Below, piece after piece: positions 25,735-38,282 of a DNA stretch of 64,000 bases. The translations under genes and the position numbers were made by a program. The notes below the pieces were generated by a model. That model made no database searches. It was not told the DNA's origin and saw only the letters and a program-made list of their open reading frames with translations. The stretch spans positions 248,499 to 312,498 of the forward strand of contig VZRG01000446.1 in NCBI GenBank assembly GCA_013397435.1. The letters run 5' to 3'. Source of the DNA: Erythrocercus mccallii. Taxonomy: Eukaryota > Chordata > Aves > Passeriformes > Dicruridae. Every line of letters starts with the position of its first letter. Positions within the stretch are counted from its first letter, which is position 1.

Positions 25735-28489
25735 TCCTGGCTCTCTCTAATAGGATTAGTTAGCAACAGTGCTAGAAATACTCACAGCAGCCATCTGTGG
25801 AGAGATGACCCTGTCTCTGTGGGTTTATAGCAGCTGCATAGCTTTAATGTGCTTCTGTTCATAGGCTGTTGTTAGTATTCATTAATTTCATACCATTCAA
25901 TGGAGAAAGGAAGGTCTGTGGTTCAGAGCAAAAGCCACCCTAGGATTGTGAGACTTTCATCAATCTGACAGTGGCAAGAAATCTTCCACAGTCAGGAGAG
26001 TGTGAGAAGGGATCCTATTCTGTCTGTAGTGAGGGCAGCAGGCACTGAGGACATGGCCTGACACTGTGGATGAGGTGATGGAAGGGCTGTCTGCTCCCAC
26101 AGCAGCAGCCCTGCCACCAGCTGTCCTCACGTGCTCCCACCCTGTCCCTTGTGCCACTGCTGGCTCTTGCCTGCCCCTGGGGTGAGTCTACCTCAGGGGT
26201 TAAACCAGAAAATAATTTTCTTTTGGTTCAGTGCTTTGGCCTAGCTCAGAGCAGAGACAGCCTGAGCATGAGCAGGGACAGTGCAGCCCAGCCCTGGCCT
26301 GGCAGAAGCCAAATTGCCTCACCAGTTTCACTCAGTCTAAGACACAGAGACAAGCTTTCCCTGCTTGTGGACTAAGCCCACCTTCAAACCCTTGGGTGGT
26401 TGTTGCAAGGATACGTTTGGTCCTTGGTTTCAAAAGGGATGAACTCTCTGCAGGAAATCAGCTGGGTTTGGCTTCTTCTCTTCCTGATGGTGCCATCTCT
26501 GCTGGAGATTACTTTGCTGTTGGAGGGCTATGGTTTCAGCTCATAGCTTCTAACATATTTTGTTGTTTATCAGTTTATGCAAGGGGCCCATTGCTGTGCT
26601 GTGTGACTACAGAGTGCCAAAGTGTCACCACCCCTGAGAGTACAGCGCCCACACTCCACGGCCCATTCCCTCTGCCTCACAAAGGTATGCAGTGTCAAAC
26701 CAGGTAAGTGGGGAAATATTAAAAATTTAGCAACTTAGCACATGTGCAAACGTGGCAACTGGCAAGAATCCTCAGAACAATGAGATGAAACATTTTGAAT
26801 TACAGACAAAATGTCTGTGCTGGGGTACTGAAATACACGTATTTAATGTGCTGTTACTGAGGTTTAGTGGCAAACCAGAATTAAAGCTATTTAAAAAATC
26901 CTTGCTTCATGTAATGTTACTGTAGTCCATTGCCCAGCATTTCATGGAAGACAATATTATCTAGCTTTTGAATTGGTTCAATACCAGTTACTTTTCTGCT
27001 TCAAATATCAAGAAGCATTTTACAAAAAAAAAAGGTTTTGCTTAGATGTTAGGGAAAATAAAATTAGCAGACATCAGAACTCTGTCTTGAGAAATCTGTT
27101 GCAAAGCAGGTACAAGTATAACAAAAGTAATTATAAGTGAATACTGATAATTTATTTACTGGGCTAGTGCCATTGTTAGAGATATCAAAATCCTTTTTTA
27201 TCTGTGTCTGCGCAGTAGGTTTTTTTGAATGGGTCTCTATGCTTCCAGCAGTAGCAGACTCCAAGTTTCTAATGAGGCTGTAAGAAGTACAAGGACTTTT
27301 TCATGGGAGCAGGGAACTTGAGTCACATTGGATTTTGGAGTGGAGCAGTCCCCATTTGAGTTTGGCCAGAGGATCCATGTCAGACTGGGCTCCTGAGGGA
27401 ACACTTATCCGTTGTCTGGGCTGCATCACATTGGGGTGGCTGTGGAAGGTTTAGCTCAAAAATTCTTGTGGAGAAGACAAGGGAAATACAACAGATCTGA
27501 TGTTCAGTCAAGGACAGGTTCCTCTCTGAGGAGCTCATCATGGAGCTCACTCTGGAGCTCCTGCCTCTGGAGAACTCTTATTCCAGCAGGGAGCTGTACT
27601 GCATCCCAAAGCAACAAAGTACATATGCGCTTAACAAACCCAAGCTCAGCTCCTTTTGCAAACCAAAATAAATTGTTTCCATGCCTGCCCGGATTCTAAA
27701 TTAGCAGAACAAACAGTCATTTAAAATGAATGATTTCAAGTCAGAGGAATACAAATCAGAGGCTGTGTTTTTTCTCATTGGAAAAATACCGTTCCACAAA
27801 AAAAATTACATAGAGTTTTAGTCTTCTACAGATGTGATAGAAGATTATAAAGCGGTCAACAGAAAATATAACACATCTGGTTCCACATCTGACATATCCC
27901 AGATACTGACAGATCATTCTTTTTGGTGCTTTTACACATAGCAAGGGTTATCAAGCACCATATTTTTATTTGGCTTATGTGGCCCTGCACCCAGAAAGAT
28001 TTTACCCCGGAATCCACCAGTATGGGCAGTTTCTGTGGTCTGTTGTGCTCTGCAGGAACCCCAGAAGCTCTGAAAAAAGACAGCATTCAGGTTTTGCTGG
28101 AGGAGAATGGTGGTGCAGGAGAAAGGGAGGAAGGAGTGTCTGTGGTGTCCTGTTTTGAAGGGGAAATAAAATAGAGGGATCAGGCAACATTAGCTGAGGC
28201 TTCACGCAAAGCTGTTTGGAGTCTTTTCTACAGTTCTGCCTCAACTGCTCCTAAATCCTGAGCTTTGGCTCTGTCTCTCTGCCGTCCTCACCAGCCAGGC
28301 TTTCCTTTATCTCAGCCAAGAAATCACTTTTGCATGGAAGGAGGTCAGTAGGTGATCCTAGTTCGGAGGTCTTCTGAGGAAGTGTCAATCCAGGCAGGAA
28401 AGCTGCTTGGAACCAGTTATAAGAGGTTACCCTCGGGCAAGTAAAGATGTGTGATGAGCACATTACTCCAAAGGGAGCTCATAATTTGA
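25735..28489. other. Intergenic, no gene seen
   Basis: Mixed composition, AT-richer after 26700. A small GGAGCTC-rich cluster occurs at 27528-27575. No exon or repeat family recognised. Confidence 0.5.
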
Positions 28490-28680
28490 TACAGACCTCT
28501 GGAAGCTACCAAATTCCAATTGTGCATATTAAAACTCTGAACGCTTCAGGTCTGATTTAGGCTTCTGCAAAGTCAACAGGAGTCTCTCACTGCCTCCAGT
28601 GGGCTTTTAATGTGATCCTTATTGAATAAATAATCAAGAAGTAAACCTGCATAGAATCTGATTACCTGGTCTGCAGCCTC
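28490..28680. promoter_or_regulatory. Candidate conserved regulatory block
   Basis: Unique block with CCAATTGTGCATATTAAAAC, GGGCTTTTAATGTGATCC and GAATAAATAATCAAG. Weak support: composition and motif density only. Confidence 0.2.
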
Positions 28681-31600
28681 TGAATGAACTCTCTGCTGCA
28701 CTGTGGAATTACAACACTGGCATGTGAGATTCCACTGAACTAAGAGCAGAATTTCCATTGCCCAGCTGGGTACCTCTGGTCAAGCTAATCTCTGACTTCT
28801 GCTCTGAAATCACCAGTCTGTGTTACACAAGAGGTCAGACTCTCTGATTTACAAATGTCCTTTCTGCCTTTAATAATCTGTGATGAAATCTTTTATACAT
28901 GAACTCTAAACAGCTGCAAGTGCCTGCACCAGCTGGCAAACCTGCCCCACAACCACTCACGCTTTCCACAAGTCACTATGGCTCCAAGGCTGCCAAGATG
29001 GTGCTCTGAGATGATCCAAAAGATCTCTTTTATTTAGCAGCACAGCTGTTTGTTATTCTGTCCAGGAGCAGTAAAGCTATCAATTGCACAGAAGGACAAC
29101 ATTTTAAAGCACACTAAACAGCAAATAATCCTCTGCTCAGGATATTAAAATATCACAAACCACAAATTTCTCAGTGTTATTATTTTGTAGCAGACATCTG
29201 GCGCACCAGTCTGTAGAGTGAGGAGGTGATGTGCTCATACCAAGTCTGGGTTAAAAGGGAACATCCAGATAGCCCTGTGCAGTCTGCTTCTAGTCAGGAA
29301 TTGCTTTTGCAGACCCTTTATCTCCAATATATTGTCTTACAGTCACTGCCACGTTTGAATGGCGTGTGTTGTTCCCATGATGAGGCCGGATGTATCAGGA
29401 GCCTTGGCCTGACACAGACCACCTTGTGAGGGAGAGGGTGTCTGCAGCCAATCCTTTACACATATTTTGACCCACCTACCGTTTTTGGAACTTGGAATAA
29501 TTGCTCTAATTGCTTGCTCACATGAGGTCTTTGCCCTCAAATTCTCAAAAGCAGTTTTTAAGGTTCTGAACAAGTGAAGATCTCAGGCAGGCTGACTGCA
29601 CAATGCTCTGCTCTCATCAGAGGCTCCTGCAGGGCCAGGTCCATCCAGACATCACAGGTGCTGACACAAGGGGATTGCTGAGGAGGGAAGAGCGGTACAG
29701 GCCTATAGGCATAGATAGACAGCAGGCAGATAGACCCACTTCCCCTCCAAATCCAAAAACTTACAGTTTGTTTTTCTTAGTCCTTCAACCAGCAGAAAAA
29801 TGATGGTCACACTCTTAAATAAAACCTACAGAAGTGGAAAAGTGTAACTTCCCTGAAGTAGAGGATGAATGGTGTCATCTGGCATTAAATGTGAGATTTT
29901 GGAGACAAAGGAGGACAGATTCCTGCACTGTACTCTGGAAGGATACTGTATATGACTTTTGGGGACACAGGTGGCATATAGTAAATATAAGGTCTGGATT
30001 TTAATACCAAGAATCTTCATCTTATTTCCTGCGATCCTCTGACACTGTGCAATCATTTTCTTGCCCTGAAAATAATGGTCAAGGTTTGATAAAAGGTATA
30101 ACTCATCAGTATGTGCGGAAGCCTCTGCAAAATCCAGATGGGAAAATGACCTTGATTCCTGCAGTTAAAGAGAAAATGAGGCTTGGGCCAGATTAATTCC
30201 CAGGGTTGTACATTGATTTCATTGGAGTTGCCTTGGGGGTGAGTTTGATTCTCAACTCCTTGAAGTTTCCAAAACAAAGCTGAATCCAGGTGGGCAACAG
30301 TATGGAAATGATGGGGTTTTTTGTTTGAGTTTTGGTTTTGGGGTTTTTTTTTTTTTTTTTTTTTTTGATCAGTTGTTTTAGTACAAGCTACACATGATGG
30401 AAAATTTATTCCTGCAAATCTGTAGGAGCAGGCAACTACTCTACAAAGAAAAGATAAAGCCTTCACTTGGAACCAGCTCATGTTGACTTTGGGAAGATTT
30501 CCTTTTACCGATGAACATGTCTTTCTGTTTAAAGTACCCCCAGCTTTGACTTTCAGGACTGCATCCATTCTGTCTCTCTCCGGAGCCACCACCTGCTGAT
30601 GTGTTTGCAGTAGCTTGTCCAGAAGAGCATATTTCTGAACAGAAAACTGGTTTTACTGAATTTATATTAAGTTGGATCAAACTGCAGCTATTGAAGTTAA
30701 ATTTCTACATGGATGTGGACCCCACAGTTTGGGCATGTCTAGAGCTAAATTATTGTGTTCCTTGGCCATTAAATATTGTCAATACTGAGTGTTTTTCTTA
30801 CTTGAAATGTTACCAATTTATACAAGGCTTATACAATCTTAAAGATGGAATAAAATTCTGAAATAGTTTAGTGTTTGAATTTGGAAATTCAAGAATACAG
30901 AGGTAAGCATAGAATTTAGAAGATGAGTTTGGTTTTTCAGGGACAAATATGAAAGTGGAATCCAAAGATGGTAATTTGAACTGGACCCTTTTCCATGGCA
31001 AATCTACATACCTGAGCTTCCCTGGGAAGTTCTGGTTCCATACCCTGAATGCACAGTTTGAATTCACATCTAGGTCCTACCTGGCAGCCCACTGACCTTG
31101 CTGGGAGAATTATGTGAACTTGCCAATGAAGGACAAGTCTTACAGTGCCCTAACCGGGACCCTGTGAAAATTCATTACATTCTCATGTGAAAACTCCTCA
31201 TCTGAAGCCCAGAGGAGCTGAGCTGGGAGTCACCAGATTATCCCATCTGTTTGTGAGATAACATTTTCAGCTCCAGCAGCAGAAGACAGTGTTTTCCCTA
31301 TTAGTTCTGGTTTCTGTGCTGTCTGATAGCAGGAAGAACAAAACCCAGTGAATATTAAAAAATGAAAATAAAGCAAAGTTAAACACACCTCTTTTTGATC
31401 TTCAAACTGAGTTGATGTCAAGTAAAGCTTGTTCCCTGTGCACTGGCTTGCGTTTTTGTTTAATGGTGAATTGAAGGAAACCATTTGATTTGCCAGCTTG
31501 TGCAGTAAGTTGGAAAATAAAATTAATAAGTGTCAGTGTCAGAGTCACAGTGTGTAAGTGACCCCTGTGAAGCACAGTCGAATCAAAAGCTCTTCACCTT

Positions 31601-32439
31601 TGCAGTGTCCTGTTATCACACAATCAGATCACTTGATAAGCTTTGGGATCCCCATAACCCCTGCTCAGGGCTGCTCCTGGCACCATAGCCCAGACTGGGA
31701 ACAGCACAGCAGGGGAGCTGACATCTCTGTGTCTCAGATTTTGGGGTTCTTGCTTTGAGCTCTGCACAAATCAGTGTCCTGGGAAGCAGAATTGCTCAGG
31801 ATAATGACCTTTGTTTTCCTGTCTTTCCTGGCATGTTTGGAGGAGGCAGGAGGTGCCCTGGGGAGGCCTCTGTGAGGAGCCCCTCTGGCTTGGGCCATCA
31901 GCTGAAAGCCTGAGCAGGGCACTTGGTCTGGGCTCCCACTGCTGCCCGAGCAGGAACCGCTCTGCCCTCTTTGGGCCAGGGTGCCCCAGGACCCAGTGAG
32001 GAGGATCCCCCAGGGAAACTCAGAGCTCTGAGAAAGGAAAGCATCACTGCATGTAGGATACAATCCAGGAGCTGGATATAGAGACTTAAATGTCACCAAA
32101 CTCCTTGCTTAGGGACTGGCACTAAATGGATCCACTGGTTGCTTTTCTCCCTGCAATTTTTTTTAGAGCTCAAGGAATTAAAACTCACCAAAGCCTTAAT
32201 TTCTGAAATTTTTTAAGTCTGGCATAATTTTTCCTTCACAATGCCATTTAGTTGGACTGACCAGCATGTTTCTCCTCCCCAGTATTGCCCCTTTATTCTC
32301 GTACCAAGCTATGAGAAAGAAGGGTTGTAACCAGCTCCCTAAGGTGCAGATTGAGCACAAGGGTAGCACAGCAGAACCATCCTGCTTTCTTTTACCAGCT
32401 CTGCTCAGTATTTAAACAGAGTTATTTAGTTCCCACGGG
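28681..32439. other. Intergenic, no gene seen
   Basis: Contains the 23-base T run at 30344-30366. Open frames are short and unrecognised. Confidence 0.5.
30344..30366 (-). repeat. T23 homopolymer, possible retroposed poly(A) tail
   Basis: On the minus strand this is A23, preceded 38 bases earlier by AATAAA (30410-30405). That order suggests the 3' end of a retroposed transcript, but no parent gene is recognisable in the upstream minus-strand sequence and the spacing is longer than usual. A G/T-rich stretch lies on the other side. Confidence 0.35.
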
Positions 32440-32560
32440 GAAAATTGTACTAGAATAGAGAAAGGCACAGCACGCAGCTATTATTGGGGCAGTGATTGTA
32501 ATGAGCATGGAAAATGGAACAATATATAACCTATTCTTAATAGACTCTTGGGAGGGTTAT
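32440..32560. promoter_or_regulatory. Candidate conserved regulatory block
   Basis: Unique stretch with CAGCTATTATTGGGGCAGTG and GATTGTAATGAGCATGG. Weak support. Confidence 0.18.
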
Positions 32561-35513
32561 CCTCTGCTATTCCTCAGATCTCATATCCAGCCTTTTTTTT
32601 TTTAATAATTGATAATGCCTTGTTTTTTCCATTTGTATTGCTCAATAAACATTAATGGCATTTTCTAAAGATGGATTATCCCTGTGCCTGCACCAGAGTA
32701 TTTTAAATAAAACAAACCCCCTTTTTTTCTTTTCAAGCAATTGTTTGATGAGCGATCTTTCCAGAAAGGACATTTGGCCATGGAAGGTCAAATTTTTCTG
32801 CACTGAAACTCCAGTTGTTTCAGCTGGGAATGCTCCACAATCTGTGTGAGTTGCCTGTGTCATCATCACAATTCCTGGTGAATGCTGAGATGGAGCCATG
32901 CTGGCCTAGACCCACTTTACCACAGAGAAGATGCCTGAAGTCCAAGAGGGAGGCAGGCTGGGAAGATGTCCAACTTTCTGTGCATGCAGCAGTTCATTAT
33001 GCAACTATCACAAACAGAAACCCTCTGTCCTGAAATGGGAGTTATTAAGCTTTAACTTTGTGGCCACAAATGTATCAGCAGTTTTGAGATGTTCATGCTC
33101 TTAAACATGACGCTAAAAATGTATCAGCCTGGCTATGGAATTTTGGGGGGGCTTTTTGCCCATGATTGTAGCTCAGCAGCTGAAGCAGAGCAGTCAAGCC
33201 TAACTCCGTGCAGGTGAGGAGGATGTGAGCCTTAATGCCTTCTGCTCCATGGAAACAGCCTTACATCGCCTTGAAGGCTGAAGCACTGGTGGTGGGAGAG
33301 GGAAAACGTGAATGCCATGGAAACATCTCTGCTTCACTAAAGGAGTACAGTGCTGTTTCTTTTGGTTTTACTCCTAGGTGTGTGCAGTGGGTCATCCCAC
33401 AGCAGCAACTAAATATTTTGTTTCAGTTTTGGGAGAGAAATCTGTCCCTGAAGACACTCACTTGTGTCTTTTCTTGTCTGTTTTTAATTTCCTTGATGCA
33501 ATGAAATACAAACTGATCATTGCCATCTATGACCAGACCTACACTATGCCCCAATTAATAGAGTTTTTGTGCTGGACGTGTTTTGGGGTCAACATTTACT
33601 GCATGTTAAAAGTAGTGTATTTTAGTGCATGCCCAATAGTAAAGGTAGGGTTTGGTCTGTGTGCTTCAACTAATGAGAATTCTGAGCCTTCTTTGTTTTA
33701 GGAAGTGCGGTCCTCGTGAAGATTTTTCATGCTTATCATGCATCCAGGCTGCAGTCTTGCTGGCATGGAACCAGGAAGGATAGCACACTTTGCCTCCTGC
33801 TGGTTCTGCTCAGCCTTGGGTGCTTACACCATCTCCTCTTCAGCATTTCTCAGGGTGTGGCAATGATATCTTTCTGGGGCAGTAACTCTCCTGGTGCACA
33901 ATCAGTGCAGTTTAAGATATAAAGTAAAGTGAAGCCCGTGACAGCTTGAGGGATTGCGTGGGCCTTTATCAGCCAGAACCTCTCTGAGCACAAACACAAA
34001 AATGTTGTTGACAGACAACTTTCATAAATTGCTTTGTTGAGTGTCAGCTTCACTTTATAGCACATTGTCACATGCCAGTGCTGACACTTGTGGCAGAACT
34101 TGCTGGCAGAGTATGGCATGCTTGTCTGTAGCTTTTTCTGCATTTTCTTTCTGGTAAAATCCTTATGGTCCAAACTGGAGCCATTTTATCAGGTTTTGTC
34201 CTTGGTGCGTAGGTGAGAGGGGATGTTTTGCACAGCATGTACAGACAGAACCATGCCAACATCACAATTAAAAACGTGGTGAAAATAAGTGAATGCTTTA
34301 AATGTACTCATATTTTTTGTGATGTATTTTCTGCTGCTGGACTTCTAACGCTCAAAATCTTTGCTCTCTGAGTAACAAATGCTGCTATAAAAGGTTTGCT
34401 GCAGCTTTACCAGAGCTAACAGTATCTATGAGCCAGGTTAAACAAAAACATTCTTTTTTTTCATTTACTTTTCTGTGCTAGGTATGTCCCCAAAGCCATG
34501 CTATCATAGCGAGGAAATTTGTCCTGCTAGTATCACATGCAGCCAGACAAGGGTTGTGGTCACTATAATGTTAAACTGAGTCACAAAGCTTCCTAAATGG
34601 TTGCTGTATGTGTGACTAAAGAAAGAAAAGAAGCATCACTTATCAAGACTTTAAGCAATAAGAGCAAGAAGCAACAAAAGAGACTGTAGGAATTTCAAAG
34701 TAAGCAAAAAAAAAAATCTCTGTGGGTTCCTTTTCCCTGAAAATTGGGAAGCAGCAGATGGATAATCAACAAACCCCACAGCATCTCCTTGAGATAAGGC
34801 CTGGGGACAGAGCTTGCAAGACACTTGTGTAAAAAAAAAAAAAGTATGAAGCTCTACATGGTATCTACAAGCTGTAGATCCCCTGGATTTTCCCAGGCAT
34901 CTGGAGGGTGTTGGGGCACCTGGAGCCAAGCAGCTCCCAGTCAGCAGCTGGTGCAGGTGGACACTGTGCAGCTGGGTTGTGCAGCCTCACTGGTTTTTGG
35001 GCTATTGTGATGTCAGGAGTTCCTGCAATACACCACGAGCTGACTTTTGCTGCTTCCTTGAGGTCAGGAAAAACCCCAGTATTTCCTCAGGATTTTTATC
35101 ATGGTTTATGCCATCATATGTGGCTCATGGTTAAGAAAGGAGCAAGGAGAGCCAGAACTAAATTTCAACACGGGGCAGAAGACCTGCTCTGAGGTCATGC
35201 AGACACTGGGTGAGAGCGGGAGCAGTTGGCTCTTGCTGTGGGCAAACTCAGTGTCACATGAAAGTGATTAGCTCAAACACCATGGAACAAAGGAGCAGAT
35301 TATTTTGACGTTTAGGCCTGAATATGACATTTCCAGGGATTCTTGTAATGATTTGGCCAAAGACTTAACAAGGTAAAAGCCCAGTGAGGGAAGTGGTAAG
35401 TCCCACTATGGAAAAATGAGCACATGGTAGCACTGGATCTGCTGTTGACCAGCTTTTTGGGGCATGGGCAAAGGATATCCTGCACATAAGGTCACAGCAA
35501 TTTTTAGTGTCTC
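32561..35513. other. Intergenic, no gene seen
   Basis: Short A or T runs at 32591-32603 and 34830-34842. No repeat family, RNA or exon recognised. Confidence 0.5.
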
Positions 35514-35539
35514 TCTAGAGCAGCTGGAGCTGCTCTAGA
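35514..35539. repeat. Near-continuous palindrome, 12-bp perfect arms
   Basis: TCTAGAGCAGCT, spacer GG, AGCTGCTCTAGA. All 12 base pairs are perfect. It lies about 2.6 kb beyond the FGF12 stop codon. Confidence 0.95.
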
Positions 35540-36099
35540 TGACATCAATGCCCTTGGCAAGCTGCCCATGGCTGAGTCCAAAAGAAGCTTGTGATATCAA
35601 GGTGTGCTGGGGGTGTTCTGTTCTGTGCTAGGTGCTGGGCTTTCCCTCCACTAGGGCAGCTGGAAAAGCTGTGGCTCAGTGCCTAAACCATGGCCTGGTG
35701 TTTGGTGACTCGGATAGTTCAGGAACCTGATAGCTCAACATATTGGCCTTGAGACTCCATTTCTTAAAGTGTACATGTCTCCAGTGAGCCTTTAACTTGG
35801 GGTGCTGTCTAGTTTGTGAGGGAGCTGAAATGTAGGCAGTGAGTTACATCAGGTGGGGCTGGGTGTGTGCTCCCAAGCTGAACACGTGTTAGTGACCTTG
35901 CCGCAGTGTTGTGGGGCTGGAGAGCAGCAGTCAGTCACTCTGACACGGTGTGTAGCATGATGCGCCCACGGTAGGTGCAGCATTGGGCAGCAGAGCCATG
36001 GCAAGAGGCTCTTATTTCAAGGTTCCAGCTTTTCCAAAACACAAAAGGACATGTTTGAAATTCATTCCTTCACGCTGATCCTGGGAGTGTTCCATAACC

Positions 36100-37010
36100 T
36101 TGAGATTTGGCTGTCTCTTTGCTTCCCGTACGGAGCTGCTCACCGAGCCCTGACGCGCCCCAGCACCGCCTTGTGTGTGGGGAGGGAGGCACCGGGGCAG
36201 AAGTGGCTTTGCAGGAGCATCGTGGCCAGCCCTGGCACAGCCCTGGCACACCCAGCAGCAGCTCTGCCTGTGTGGCTGCCCACCAGCTGAGGCATCGGCT
36301 GGGATGGCACAGGAGCCTCCACAATTGAGGTGCTATTTGGAATTTCACAGGTGCCCGTTATGAGCGATGCCAACGCCCACCCAGCCTGTAACTGCAAGGC
36401 TTTAGGCTGGTCCCCCGTGTATAAAGAACTGCTCTGTCCCCTCTCCAGGCCCTTGGGTGATTGCTTTTTCCTTTGTTTTCACCCCTTGCAGGACCTGTGC
36501 CCATGGCTGAGCAGTAAAGGCTACCCAGGCCCCACAGCCAGGGCAGTGCCTGTTTTTGTCACAGCGGCTCCATTGCTGCTGCTGCTGCTCTGCCTGCAGG
36601 CCCTGGCTGCCAGAAGCAGGCAGAGACTGGAGTTAATGTGTGTGATCTGTCACGAGGCACCAGCCCACAGTGCCCTGCTTCAGTCCCACCCAGCAGCGAG
36701 GCCTCACTGCTGACCCCTGACCCACAGGGAAAGAAAGAGCCAGCCAGGGAGAGCCTGGCTGGTCCCCACCAAAGCCCTGGCGCTGCAGGTGGCCTCAGCA
36801 CTGGGCATCCCTCACCCCGCTGCCCTCCCCCTGGCCTTTCCCCATTTGGGAATTCATTGCTTCTGAAGCGCTGCTGCAGCCCTGGCACTGACTTGTGCCC
36901 AAACCCATATCTAGGCTGCTGCAGCATCTCAGGGGCCTCTGACCATCACAGTGGTGAGGCTGGGGACTGGAGGGGTTTGCAGCCTCTGCTTTAAACATGT
37001 GTGGTATGTG
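36100..37010. other. GC-rich block, no gene supported
   Basis: GC-rich DNA 1.1-2 kb past the FGF12 stop, with about 14 CpG in 36110-36440 (CGTACGG, GACGCGCCCC, CCAACGCCC). It carries several mutually overlapping open frames of 60-127 codons on both strands. One (36330-36713, plus) has a leucine-rich hydrophobic run but no recognisable family. I regard the frames as composition effects. Confidence 0.4.
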
Positions 37011-37766
37011 TGGAGCCAGAACATTTAGGGAGACCCCAACTGCTAGAAGGAAATGTCCTCACCCTGGCACAACTGGACAGGCACAACCACCCATGTTCCC
37101 CTACACCTGCTCCCTCCTAGGCACATGCCATCCCCCCATTTCTCTTTCCATTGCTGAAATCCTGCTACCCTCTCATACAGCACATGCCTTACCATATCCA
37201 TCTGACAGCAAGGATTTCAGCAGCATTTCTTGATCTTTCATATTTTAAAGCAAGCAGCTATCCCTCCTACCCTTTATCTCCTAACTCTACCCTAATAAAT
37301 ATGATTGCTTCATCCTGTGAGACCCGAAAACCTATTTCTGAAATTCCCCCGGCAACTAATACAGTAAAACAAGCCTATAAATATAAATAATTATGATAAA
37401 AAGGCATAAAATGCCAGACTTGGGTCAAACATACTCATGCAGTGACATTAGCAACAAATAACTATGCAGGGTTTGAATGTAGATGGAAAAGGCTGAATAA
37501 AGAGTAGCTACTTCATTGCCCATAACTGTCAGGCTCCTAATTTGGGCAGGCCATATTTTACTGATAGCAGAGCAAACACAGTCATAATGCACCCCTACCT
37601 TTCCTGCTTTGTGAAAAATCTCATCCATCCCCAGGGAAGCAAGGATGCTACAAACAGTGGTGGGAACGTGAGGTGAAAGGACAAGACAGAAAGCACAGTC
37701 ACAGGATGCAATTCCCATGTGTTTGCTGCACATCATATGCTAAGTTCAATTTTCCAAAAGCTTTGT

Positions 37767-37814
37767 TTTATTTTTAAAGGTAACATCTTTATTATTATTA
37801 TTATTATATTTATT
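37767..37814 (-). promoter_or_regulatory. Cluster of three AATAAA polyadenylation signals
   Basis: On the minus strand AATAAA occurs at 37814-37809, 37793-37788 and 37772-37767. About 55-85 bases beyond the last one there is a GU-rich stretch (minus-strand TGTGACTGTGCTTTCTGTC). Together these look like a vertebrate cleavage and polyadenylation region for FGF12. Two of the three hexamers are created by an ATT microsatellite, so part of the cluster may be incidental. Confidence 0.4.
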
Positions 37815-37833
37815 AGTTGTTATTATTATTATG
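37788..37833. repeat. (ATT)n microsatellite, interrupted
   Basis: Interrupted run of ATT/TTA units within the probable FGF12 3' UTR. It supplies two AATAAA hexamers on the minus strand. Confidence 0.85.
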
Positions 37834-38082
37834 CAGAGATGAGATTTTTTCCCCCTTTGATCACAGAGCAAACAGTTTGCTTTTGAAAATGTTAATGGAG
37901 TCCAGATTTAAAACATTTTTTCTTCACTTTTTTGTTGTTGTTTTTTAAAACGTTGCAACAGGCAGGATCTGGGTTTCGATTTTCTCGTCCTACACAAAGA
38001 AAGATTCTGGAGTTCACACTCCAAGCCACTACTGGTAGGTCCTGCCTTGCTCAGTTGTCATCGTCTCAGTGTGGTTTCGCCA

Positions 38083-38113
38083 GGTGGGGTGGGTAGGTGG
38101 GTGGGAGGGGAGG
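38083..38113 (+). other. G-rich tract with G-quadruplex potential (C-rich in the FGF12 mRNA)
   Basis: The plus strand has five runs of three or four G separated by one to five bases, ending in GGGAGGGG. It meets the usual G4 motif rule of at least four G-runs with loops of 1-7. It sits 29-59 bases 3' of the FGF12 stop, so in the mRNA it is C-rich (CCCCTCCCACCCACC), the kind of sequence poly(C)-binding proteins and hnRNP K recognise. The function is inference. Confidence 0.5.
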
Positions 38114-38141
38114 AGTTGCAAGAAGGGAGGGTATTTGTCAG

Positions 38142-38282
<141 letters not shown>

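Larger units (their letters stand above)
37745..38141 (-). other. FGF12: FGF12 3' untranslated region (probable, short form)
   Basis: Minus-strand sequence following the TAG stop. It is C-rich for its first 60 bases and AT-rich afterwards, ending just past three AATAAA hexamers at 37814-37767. By eye these are the only canonical AATAAA signals on this strand between about 34.9 kb and the stop, so a short 3' UTR of roughly 330-400 bases is the simplest model. Start is certain; the end is inferred and longer forms are possible. Confidence 0.5.

Noticed and set aside
36330..36713. 127-codon frame with a leucine-rich hydrophobic run (possible membrane protein)
   Set aside because: The leucines come from a short CTG/GCT-rich stretch; overlapping frames exist on both strands and no homologous family is recognised.
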